DNA of 20,253 bases from Cytophagales bacterium. Lineage in GTDB: Bacteria; Bacteroidota; Bacteroidia; Cytophagales; Cyclobacteriaceae. Shown here piece after piece: positions 6,999 to 14,007 of this stretch (the first letter of the stretch is position 1; every line of letters starts with the position of its first letter). The stretch is taken from contig DAHVFH010000071.1 in NCBI GenBank assembly GCA_027317105.1, positions 1 through 20,253 on the forward strand, given 5' to 3'. The notes beneath the pieces were generated by a model that worked only from the letters and a program-made list of their open reading frames with translations, searched no databases and was not told the DNA's origin. Made by a program: the position numbers and the translations under genes.

Positions 6999-7806
6999 AC
7001 CGGATGAAAGTATGTTGATCGCTTACCTGTATGGTGAGCTCAATGAAAAAGAAACGGAAAAATTGGAACGCTATTTCGCCCAATACCCTGATGAGTTGGT
7101 AAAATTGCATGGATTGGGTGAAGTACACGAACTAATTAGCCATGTGCAAGATAAAGAAGTAATTGCCCCACCTGTTTTTGTGGATGACGCTAGCATTAAA
7201 CCACTTTGGCGATCGCCTTATGTAAAGTTTGCCATGGGAATAGCGGCTTCCATTTTGTTTCTTTTGGTGGCGGGAAAAATTTTAGGGCCAGAAATTAATT
7301 ATGCCAACGGTGAATTAAGGATAAGCTTTGGAAAGAAAGTTGAAAAAGTAGTGCCACCCAATCTTACAGAGAATCAGGTAAGAGAAATGATTTCTTCTTC
7401 CTTATCGAAAAGCAATGAAGAACTCGCTGCCACCCGGTCGGAGGATCAGAAGAAATTGATGCAAACCCTTGTTGATTTTAATTCTAAAAAAATTGACGCA
7501 ATGACCAAAAACGTATCGCAAGCCAGTCAGGAGCAAGTGCGCTCTTTTGTTTCCAACCTTCAAGAACAAAATTTAAAATTGATGAAGGACTATTTTCAAC
7601 TCTCTACGGCAGATCAAAAAAAATACATGGAGAATTTGTTGGTCGATTTTTCTGGGTATTTGCAAGAACAACGCAAACAGGATCTGCAATTTGTGCAAAG
7701 CAAAGTGAATTACCTGGAAAGAAACAACAATCAATTTAAACAGGAAACGGAGCAAATTCTTACCGGGTTAATATCGAATGCTGGCAGTAAAAAGAACGTT
7801 TATTAA
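6988..7806 (+). CDS. Putative anti-sigma factor: single-pass membrane protein with periplasmic coiled coil
   Basis: The ATG at 6988 gives 272 residues; a TTG 6 nt upstream is the only earlier option. The cytoplasmic N-terminus (1-75), with MLIAYLYGELNEKETEKLERYF, resembles the short helical N-terminal domains of anti-sigma factors that hold a sigma factor at the membrane. It has no HxxxCxxC zinc motif. One membrane segment spans about 80-98 (FAMGIAASILFLLVAGKIL). The remainder, about 127-270, is predicted helical and charged, rich in Gln, Glu, Lys and Asn, and fits a long periplasmic coiled coil. The gene overlaps the sigma gene by 11 bases and precedes a secreted-protein gene by 21 nt. The role comes from the overlap and topology, not from a recognised domain. 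Confidence 0.72.
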   Translation: MNYKPDESMLIAYLYGELNEKETEKLERYFAQYPDELVKLHGLGEVHELISHVQDKEVIAPPVFVDDASIKPLWRSPYVKFAMGIAASILFLLVAGKILGPEINYANGELRISFGKKVEKVVPPNLTENQVREMISSSLSKSNEELAATRSEDQKKLMQTLVDFNSKKIDAMTKNVSQASQEQVRSFVSNLQEQNLKLMKDYFQLSTADQKKYMENLLVDFSGYLQEQRKQDLQFVQSKVNYLERNNNQFKQETEQILTGLISNAGSKKNVY

Positions 7807-7827
7807 AAATTCTTAAAGAAAAGAAAT

Positions 7828-9036
7828 ATGAAAAAAGTGTTGATGATTTGGATAATGGCGGTAAGCACCGTGTCGTTCGCGCAGAACAAAATAGATGAAG
7901 AACGCATGCAACGAGATGTGGAAGTAGCCGAAAATATATTGGGTACATTGATTAAGCAACAGTATGGAAGACGGCAATTTTTTCCGATAGAAGTACAAGG
8001 TAGCTACCTTCCCGGCTATGGAGTAACATTTCGAGTTCCTTCTGAAATGTTTGGTAATATGTTTTTCATGCAAGGCGGTGATGAGGTATGGGATATGGCA
8101 CCACCTCCTATGCCCATGAATCCCATGAATGCTCCTGGCGCAGTCAGTTATTCCTACAGCACCAATGAATCGATAGATCGAAATCAGGCGGAAAGTAATT
8201 ACCTAAAAGCGACCAAGGATAATGTAAAAGGTCAATCCACTAAGAATAAGATCAGCGTAGATAGTTCCCGCTCATCCTATCAGGAAAAGACGCTCGAAGC
8301 TGCTCAGAATTTCATCGCTGATTATGGCGACTTGCTCAGTCAACTGCAACCAAATGAAAAAATAGTGGTAACCAATAAAACGGACGGGCCAAATTTTCAA
8401 ATGGCTTGGGCCGGATCATTTGAAAGGACGCAGCGGCAAAGCCTGATTACCGTAGAAGGCACTAAAGCAGATGTGAATCAATTTCGCCTTGGTAAAATGA
8501 CTCGCGATCAATTGTTGAAGAAATTGAAAATTGTAAACAGCGAAATCAGTGATGAATTGCAACCGGACCTTGAGTTGCTTTCAAGTATTCTAAATCGACT
8601 GTATAGTCATGATTTATCAAAGACTTTTTTCTCTGACGGGAATATTTATTATGAGCGTTTGAAGGATTATGGTGCGATGTATCACATTCAGGTATATGCC
8701 AGCACGCAGACAAGCGAAGATCTTTTTGATATGCCAACCGCCCGACTTCAAGGGGTAAATTCTGCTACTCGCGATAAGAAGGTTAAGGAACTTTATCCCG
8801 AATTTGAAAAAAGTATAAAGGAAGATATGCTGGATTACGGCCGCACGATTAAAAGCCTAAATGATAACGAAACGCTCATGTTAGAAATAAATCTTACCCG
8901 CTGTCCTCATTGCGGAATCCCTTCTACTTTAGAGCTTTCTGTTAAAAATTCGGTTTTGAAGGATTATGCTTCCGGCAAAATATCTAAAGAGGCTGCGCTT
9001 TCAAAACTTGTGATTAAAAAGGGACCTGAGCAATAA
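7828..9036 (+). CDS. Secreted protein of unknown function with C-terminal CPHC motif, in a sigma/anti-sigma operon
   Basis: I do not recognise this 402-residue protein. It has a clear signal peptide (MKKVLMIWIMAVSTVSFAQ; cleavage near A18/Q19) and should be periplasmic or surface exposed. Residues 74-100 are rich in Met and Pro (MAPPPMPMNPMNAPG at 90-104). A Ser/Asn/Lys-rich linker leads to a mostly helical domain that contains the segment IVVTNKTDGPNFQMAWAGSF. The C-terminus holds C359-P-H-C362 in LTRCPHCGIPSTLELSV, a possible metal or redox site. It is the last gene of the sigma operon and is followed by a strong terminator. It could be the signal sensor, an effector, or a structural partner of the coiled-coil protein; the sequence does not decide. 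Confidence 0.75.
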   Translation: MKKVLMIWIMAVSTVSFAQNKIDEERMQRDVEVAENILGTLIKQQYGRRQFFPIEVQGSYLPGYGVTFRVPSEMFGNMFFMQGGDEVWDMAPPPMPMNPMNAPGAVSYSYSTNESIDRNQAESNYLKATKDNVKGQSTKNKISVDSSRSSYQEKTLEAAQNFIADYGDLLSQLQPNEKIVVTNKTDGPNFQMAWAGSFERTQRQSLITVEGTKADVNQFRLGKMTRDQLLKKLKIVNSEISDELQPDLELLSSILNRLYSHDLSKTFFSDGNIYYERLKDYGAMYHIQVYASTQTSEDLFDMPTARLQGVNSATRDKKVKELYPEFEKSIKEDMLDYGRTIKSLNDNETLMLEINLTRCPHCGIPSTLELSVKNSVLKDYASGKISKEAALSKLVIKKGPEQ

Positions 9037-9057
9037 ACCCGAAGGACACCGCTTGTC

Positions 9058-9091
9058 AAAAGGCTTTCCTCTTCGGAAAGCCTTTTCTTTT
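9058..9091 (+). terminator. Rho-independent terminator after the sigma operon
   Basis: A 12-bp perfect stem, AAAAGGCTTTCC (9058-9069) with GGAAAGCCTTTT (9075-9086), closes the 5-nt loop TCTTC and is followed by CTTTT. It lies 21 nt after the stop of the secreted-protein gene. Confidence 0.88.
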
Positions 9092-9118
9092 GATTTAAAT
9101 TCTAGTCAGTTAACTTTA
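9089..9118 (+). promoter_or_regulatory. Candidate promoter of the GH109-like gene
   Basis: TTTG (9089-9092), an 18-nt spacer and TAACTTTA (9111-9118) resemble the Bacteroidota promoter. The spacer is one base short and the final G of the -7 element is A. The TTTG overlaps the tail of the preceding terminator. The ATG follows 22 nt after the -7 element. Confidence 0.35.
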
Positions 9119-9140
9119 GCGTTCACCATCCAAAAGACTA

Positions 9141-10496
9141 ATGAAATCACGAAGAGATTTTTTAAAAACTTCCGCCCTTGCCGGAGCGGCATTTTCTATT
9201 CTTCCATCGGGAACCGTTTTTTCGAAAGATCCGGAGAGCAAAGTGCGCCTGGGAATAATTGGTGTTGGTTTACGCGGACAAAATCATTTGGAATTGGCCC
9301 TAAAAAGGGATGATGTGGAAGTCGTGGCGATTTGCGATATCCAGCAGCGGATGATTGATATGAGCTTGGGTATAGTGGCTCAAGAGGGAAAGCCAAAACC
9401 ACAAGTAATAGTGGATGGCCCTCAAGGCTATAAAAAATTATTGGAGAACAAAAATATAGATGCTGTAGTTATTGCCACTCCTTGGGAATGGCATAAGGTA
9501 ATGTGCATCGATGCGATGAATGCCAAGAAATATGTAGGATGCGAAGTGATCACGGGAATGACGGTCGATGAATGCTGGGAATTGGTTCATACGTCAGAAA
9601 AAACTGGAATGCCTTTGATGATGCTTGAAAATGTTTGCTACAGACGCGATGCGATGGCGGTACTCAACATGGTTCGTCAAAATGTGTTTGGAGAGCTTAT
9701 CCACCTGCAAGGGGGTTACCAACACGACTTACGCGAAGTGAAATTCAACGATGGAATTAATCCCTACGGACATGGTGCGGAGTTTGGTGAGAAGGGATTT
9801 TCAGAAGCCCATTGGAGAACCCAGCATTCTGTTGACAGAAATGGTGACCTTTATCCAACCCATGGGATTGGCCCCTTGGCCATGATGACCAATATCAACC
9901 GCGGCAATCGCTTTACCCAATTAGTTTCTTATGCTACAAAGTCGCGTGGATTACATGAGTACATTGTAAAAGAAGGCGGAGAGAATCACCCCAATGCAAA
10001 GATTAATTTTAAGTTAGGCGATGTGGTCACCACGATGATTCACACTGCTAATAACGAAACCATTTTATTGCAGCACGATACCAATTTGCCAAGACCCTAT
10101 TCGCTCGGCTTCCGTGTGCAAGGAACCCGCGGGATATGGATGGATGTAAATAAGTCGATCTATATTGAAGGACAAAGCGCCAAACCGCATCAATGGGAAG
10201 ATGCTAAGGCTTGGCTCGATAAATATGATCATCCGTTGTGGAAAAAATATGGGAATGATGCTGCCGGTGCTGGCCATGGTGGGATGGATTGGTTTGTGTT
10301 AAATGCGTTCATCGAATCGGTAAAAGCCAAAGCCAACACCCCACAGGATGTTTACGATGCCGTAACCTGGAGCTCGATTACTCCATTATCTGAAAAATCA
10401 ATTCAGGAAAATGGAGCCAGTGTTGCCTTTCCGGATTTTACCAATGGGCAATGGAAAACCCGAAGGAACACCTTTGCGCTGGATGATTCGTATTAG
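9141..10496 (+). CDS. Exported Gfo/Idh/MocA-fold glycoside hydrolase, GH109-like (alpha-N-acetylgalactosaminidase family)
   Basis: GH109 enzymes cleave alpha-N-acetylgalactosaminides by an NAD-dependent oxidation/elimination mechanism in which the cofactor is recycled. The 451-residue protein opens with a twin-arginine signal (SRRDFLKTSALAG, residues 3-15), so it is probably exported folded with NAD bound. The Rossmann domain has GVGLRG (41-46) and AICDIQ (63-68). Residues matching the GH109 active-site pattern as I recall it are E163 (MLENVCYRR), Y193 (GGYQHDLRE) and the Y238/H241 pair (YPTHGIGP), and GHGGMDW (378-384) is also characteristic. Instead of the usual EKP dehydrogenase motif it has CEVITGM, again as in GH109. 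The substrate could be another alpha-hexosaminide or alpha-glycoside. It stands alone between the sigma operon and adk. Confidence 0.82.
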   Translation: MKSRRDFLKTSALAGAAFSILPSGTVFSKDPESKVRLGIIGVGLRGQNHLELALKRDDVEVVAICDIQQRMIDMSLGIVAQEGKPKPQVIVDGPQGYKKLLENKNIDAVVIATPWEWHKVMCIDAMNAKKYVGCEVITGMTVDECWELVHTSEKTGMPLMMLENVCYRRDAMAVLNMVRQNVFGELIHLQGGYQHDLREVKFNDGINPYGHGAEFGEKGFSEAHWRTQHSVDRNGDLYPTHGIGPLAMMTNINRGNRFTQLVSYATKSRGLHEYIVKEGGENHPNAKINFKLGDVVTTMIHTANNETILLQHDTNLPRPYSLGFRVQGTRGIWMDVNKSIYIEGQSAKPHQWEDAKAWLDKYDHPLWKKYGNDAAGAGHGGMDWFVLNAFIESVKAKANTPQDVYDAVTWSSITPLSEKSIQENGASVAFPDFTNGQWKTRRNTFALDDSY

Positions 10497-10563
10497 TGAA
10501 ATTTTAATATTGACGAATTGATCCGTATCTTGCTGATCTTTTTATTTACTAAGTCGAGCAAAC

Positions 10564-11130
10564 ATGATCAATCTTGTACTCTTTGGCCCTCCGGGGGCAG
10601 GCAAAGGAACTCAGAGCGAAAAGCTTATCAAAAAATACGGTTTTGTTCATATCTCCACCGGAGATTTATTTCGCTGGCATACCAAAAATGACACGGCACT
10701 TGGAAAACGGGTAAAAGAAATCATGAACAGCGGAGCGTTGGTGCCCGATGAAATCACCATCGCGATGCTCAAAGAAGAACTCGATAAAAACCCGAAAGCC
10801 AGAGGTTTTTTGTTCGATGGATTTCCCCGCACAGTACCCCAAGCAGAGGCACTGGATAAATTCATGAAAGACAATGGATCTGCCATTCACTTTGTGGTGG
10901 CCCTTGACGTAACCGAAGCCGAGGTGCGTACGCGTATCGCTAAGCGAAGGGAAACCGAGAGCAGAGTGGATGATGAAGAAGAAAAACTAAATAAACGCAT
11001 CACTGAATATTTCACCAAAACAATTCATGTATTACCCTATTACGAAAGTCAAAATCGATTGAATACCGTTCATGGTATTGGAGACATTGGAGAAATTTTC
11101 GAATCAATTTGTAAAGTAATCGATAAATAA
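10564..11130 (+). CDS. adk: Adenylate kinase
   Basis: It catalyses ATP + AMP to 2 ADP in the cytoplasm and balances the adenylate pool. The 188-residue sequence has the P-loop GPPGAGKGT (residues 8-16), the AMP-binding STGDLFRW (31-38), the FDGFPRT motif (84-90) and a short LID with TRIAKRRETESRVDDEEE (123-140). The LID is the short form without zinc cysteines, common in Bacteroidota and in contrast to the roughly 215-residue long form. It heads a co-directional row with obg (58-nt gap), grpE and dnaJ; adk next to obg fits a shared transcript. I could not find a convincing promoter in the 67-nt upstream spacer. Confidence 0.96.
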   Translation: MINLVLFGPPGAGKGTQSEKLIKKYGFVHISTGDLFRWHTKNDTALGKRVKEIMNSGALVPDEITIAMLKEELDKNPKARGFLFDGFPRTVPQAEALDKFMKDNGSAIHFVVALDVTEAEVRTRIAKRRETESRVDDEEEKLNKRITEYFTKTIHVLPYYESQNRLNTVHGIGDIGEIFESICKVIDK

Positions 11131-11188
11131 GTTCGAGTTATAAATTCCAGCCATCTGGATCTTGAATTTGAAATTTTAATTTAAAAAA

Positions 11189-12175
11189 ATGTCCCCCAAT
11201 TTTATCGATTACATCAAATTCAATTCTCGTTCAGGGCATGGGGGCGCTGGAAGCCGCCATTTTCATCGTGAAAAATTTATAGAAAAGGGTGGACCCGATG
11301 GGGGAGATGGTGGTCGCGGTGGCCATATCATTTTAAAAGGTAATTCACAGCTTTGGACACTTCTCCATTTGAAATACAGGAAGCATGTTATCGCTGAAAA
11401 TGGTACGGCTGGTGAGGGGCAAAACATGACTGGAGCCTTTGGTAAAGATGTAACTTTGGAGGTGCCGCTGGGTACAGTTGCCCGTAGGTTTGAAACAAAT
11501 GAGCTTCTTTGCGAAATTAATCAAGACGGACAGGAAGTGATACTAACTCCAGGAGGTCGTGGCGGAAAAGGGAATGCATATTTTGCTACGTCAACCAATC
11601 AGGCTCCACAACATGCTCAACCCGGCGAACCCGGAGTGGAGGAGTGGATAATATTGGAATTAAAATTATTGGCTGATGTAGGCCTTGTTGGCTTTCCTAA
11701 TGCTGGGAAATCCACTTTGCTCTCGGTTGTTTCAGCAGCAAAACCAAAAATAGCCGACTACCAATTCACTACGCTTGTACCAAATCTTGGAGTGGTCTCT
11801 TACCGCAATGAGAAATCGTTTGTCATGGCCGATATACCAGGGATCATTGAAGGCGCGGCTGAAGGCAGGGGATTGGGAATTCGGTTCTTAAAACACATTG
11901 AAAGAAATTCGGTGCTTCTTTTTATGGTGCCAGCAGATTCAAAAGACATAAAGAGTGAGTTTGAAATACTGCTGAATGAACTTCGAAAGTACAACCCAGA
12001 ATTGCTCGATAAAAAAAGATTACTGACTATTTCAAAAGCGGATATGCTTGATGACGAATTAAAAAGCGAAATTAAGAAGGATCTTCCCAGCGGAATACCC
12101 GCCATATTTATTTCAGCACTCACCAACCAGGGTATCATTGAATTGAAGGATATGATCTGGAAAGAGCTGCATTGA
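11189..12175 (+). CDS. obg: Obg family GTPase (CgtA/ObgE)
   Basis: This ribosome-associated GTPase acts in large-subunit assembly and in stress signalling. The glycine-rich Obg fold occupies residues 1-158 (SGHGGAGSRHFHREK, then GGPDGGDGGRGG and GGRGGKGN). The G domain follows: G1 GFPNAGKST (168-176), G2 threonines in QFTTLVPN, G3 DIPG (215-218), G4 as SKAD (282-285) and G5 SAL (309-311). The usual G4 is NKxD; Ser for Asn is a conservative departure I believe is common in this phylum. At 328 residues it lacks the C-terminal OCT domain of longer homologues, so it is the short form. It lies 58 nt after adk and 69 nt before grpE. Confidence 0.96.
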   Translation: MSPNFIDYIKFNSRSGHGGAGSRHFHREKFIEKGGPDGGDGGRGGHIILKGNSQLWTLLHLKYRKHVIAENGTAGEGQNMTGAFGKDVTLEVPLGTVARRFETNELLCEINQDGQEVILTPGGRGGKGNAYFATSTNQAPQHAQPGEPGVEEWIILELKLLADVGLVGFPNAGKSTLLSVVSAAKPKIADYQFTTLVPNLGVVSYRNEKSFVMADIPGIIEGAAEGRGLGIRFLKHIERNSVLLFMVPADSKDIKSEFEILLNELRKYNPELLDKKRLLTISKADMLDDELKSEIKKDLPSGIPAIFISALTNQGIIELKDMIWKELH

Positions 12176-12200
12176 AACGTCAACCTGTCACAGTTCCATT

Positions 12201-12221
12201 ATTGGCAAAATTCTTGTCAAT
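12201..12221. repeat. Inverted repeat upstream of grpE
   Basis: ATTGGCAA (12201-12208) and TTGTCAAT (12214-12221) form an 8-bp inverted repeat with one mismatch and a 5-nt centre, 24 nt before the grpE ATG. The following bases read TCAATTTG (12217-12224), one base off the -7 consensus, so the site could be an operator overlapping a heat-shock promoter. It does not resemble the CIRCE element. Confidence 0.3.
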
Positions 12222-12244
12222 TTGGAGATTTACTCAATTATAAA

Positions 12245-12811
12245 ATGATGGAAAATACCGTGGAACAAGAACCCGAATTAGGAAAACATGACGATAGTAT
12301 GCCTGAAGGCACTCAGCTACAGAGCGATGAAGCAGTTGAGACAGAGGGAAAACAGAATCAGGGAGATACTGTAGTGAAACTTCAAGACGAATTGGCAGAA
12401 TCGAAGGATAAGTATTTGCGCCTTTATGCCGAGTTTGACAATTTCAGAAGGCGTTCTGCTAAAGAAAAATTGGAAATGATTCAATCGGCCAATGAGCAAT
12501 TGTTGAAAGAATTGATTTCAGTGATTGATGATTTTGAACGGGCAGAAAAATCATTCAAGGATAAGGCTGATAAGGAAACGGAAGGCTTTTTCCTCATCCA
12601 AAATAAATTTAAAAAGATATTGGAACAGTATAACGTAAAGCCGATGAATGTACACGCAGGCTCTGATTTTAATCCAGACCTCCATGAAGCGATTACCCAA
12701 ATACCTGCTCCATCTGAAAAGTTGAAAGGAAAAATAGTTGATATAGTGGAGAAGGGGTACCTCCTCAATGACAAGGTTATTCGGTTTGCCAAAGTTGTTA
12801 CCGGAAGTTAA
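12245..12811 (+). CDS. grpE: GrpE, nucleotide-exchange factor of DnaK
   Basis: GrpE releases ADP from the Hsp70 chaperone DnaK and so resets its substrate cycle. The 188-residue protein has an acidic, disordered N-terminus (1-42) and a long dimerising helix containing DKYLRLYAEFDNFRRRS (55-71) with ELISVIDDFERA (89-100). The C-terminal beta-wing domain carries DFNPDLHEAI (141-150) and VEKGYLLNDKVIRFAKVV (168-185), the signature of the family. Two adjacent ATG codons begin the frame; the first is used here. It lies 62 nt upstream of dnaJ, so the two co-chaperones are probably cotranscribed. dnaK is not in the window. Confidence 0.95.
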   Translation: MMENTVEQEPELGKHDDSMPEGTQLQSDEAVETEGKQNQGDTVVKLQDELAESKDKYLRLYAEFDNFRRRSAKEKLEMIQSANEQLLKELISVIDDFERAEKSFKDKADKETEGFFLIQNKFKKILEQYNVKPMNVHAGSDFNPDLHEAITQIPAPSEKLKGKIVDIVEKGYLLNDKVIRFAKVVTGS

Positions 12812-12873
12812 ACCTTTCTTTCAAATCGCCTGGGATATAATACCAATTACTAATACCATATCACGCCTTTAGC

Positions 12874-13992
12874 ATGTCTACAAAAAGAGATTATTACGAA
12901 ATTTTAGGTGTATCCAAATCGGCTACTGCGGAAGAAATAAAAAAAGCCTATAGGAAAACCGCTATTCAATTTCATCCCGATAAAAATCACGGCAATAAGG
13001 AAGCGGAGGAAAAATTTAAAGAGGCGGCCGAAGCCTATGAAGTACTAAGCGATGAAAATAAGCGAGCGCAATATGATCGCTTTGGTCATTCGCGTTCAGG
13101 TGGTGGTGGTTTTCAAGGGCATGACATGAACATGGAAGATATTTTCAGTCAGTTTGGAGATATTTTTGGAGGCGGTGGAGGCGGTGGATTCGATAGTTTC
13201 TTTGGAGGTGGTGGTCGTTCCCGTCAGCGTAAAGGTTCTAATCTACGCATTAAATTAAAATTGAACCTGGAAGAAATCTCACATGGTGTTGAGAAGAAAA
13301 TAAAAGTAAATCGTCTCATCCATGCCGATGGTGTAACCTTTAAGAACTGTACTACTTGCAATGGTCAAGGTCAGGTGCGCAAAGTGGTAAATACAATGTT
13401 AGGGCAAATGGTATCCACCACCACTTGTCCCACTTGCAATGGAGCAGGACAATTAATTGATAAGAGACCTTCGGGCGTGGATAGTTCAGGTTTAGTTTCG
13501 AAAGAAGATCTGATTTCTGTAAAAATTCCAGCCGGTGTTGCCGATGGCATGCAATTGTCTATGTCGGGTAAAGGTAACGAAGCGCCAGGTGGTGGAATTC
13601 CTGGTGATTTGTTAATTGTGATTGAGGAAATTGAAGACAAAGAGCTGAAACGTGATGGAAATAATTTGGTTTACGATCTTCACATCAGTTTTATTGATGC
13701 TGCATTAGGTACTTCTGTGGAGGTCCCTTCAGTAGGTGGCAAAGTGCGCTTGAAAATTGAAGCAGGCACACAAAGTGGCAAAATATTACGCTTACGCGGA
13801 AAGGGTGTTAAAGACATTAACGGTTACGGATCGGGTGATCAACTCATTTACATTAATGTGTGGACACCAAAGAAATTAAGCGCTGATGAAAAGAATAAGT
13901 TGGAAGCTTTCAGAAGTTCACCCAATTTCCAACCTCAGCCCGATCATAACGAAAAAGGTTTCTTCGAAAGAATGAAGGAATATTTTGGCTAA
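12874..13992 (+). CDS. dnaJ: DnaJ co-chaperone with reduced zinc-binding domain
   Basis: DnaJ delivers unfolded proteins to DnaK and stimulates its ATPase. The J domain (1-70) has the essential HPD (34-36). A Gly/Phe-rich linker (75-115) follows, then the zinc region and two C-terminal beta domains (about 122-355). Canonical DnaJ has four CxxCxGxG motifs; here only two are present, C159/C162 and C185/C188. The first is replaced by RLIHADGVTF and the fourth by KRPSGVDSSG. Canonical motifs 1+4 form zinc site I and 2+3 form site II, so site II is kept and site I lost. The frame is otherwise intact at 372 residues, so this looks like a lineage trait rather than decay. It follows grpE and converges on the oxidoreductase gene with only 15 nt between. 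Confidence 0.95.
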   Translation: MSTKRDYYEILGVSKSATAEEIKKAYRKTAIQFHPDKNHGNKEAEEKFKEAAEAYEVLSDENKRAQYDRFGHSRSGGGGFQGHDMNMEDIFSQFGDIFGGGGGGGFDSFFGGGGRSRQRKGSNLRIKLKLNLEEISHGVEKKIKVNRLIHADGVTFKNCTTCNGQGQVRKVVNTMLGQMVSTTTCPTCNGAGQLIDKRPSGVDSSGLVSKEDLISVKIPAGVADGMQLSMSGKGNEAPGGGIPGDLLIVIEEIEDKELKRDGNNLVYDLHISFIDAALGTSVEVPSVGGKVRLKIEAGTQSGKILRLRGKGVKDINGYGSGDQLIYINVWTPKKLSADEKNKLEAFRSSPNFQPQPDHNEKGFFERMKEYFG

Positions 13993-14007
13993 TTCGTCTC
14001 TTGGCTA

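Noticed and set aside
9053..9313. A plus-strand open frame beginning inside the terminator and overlapping the GH109-like gene
   Set aside because: Its start lies in the hairpin stem and most of it is an out-of-frame reading of the exported enzyme.
11800..12183. A 127-codon minus-strand open frame over the 3' part of obg
   Set aside because: It is a low-complexity Ser/Phe/Ile-rich antisense shadow of conserved GTPase sequence.
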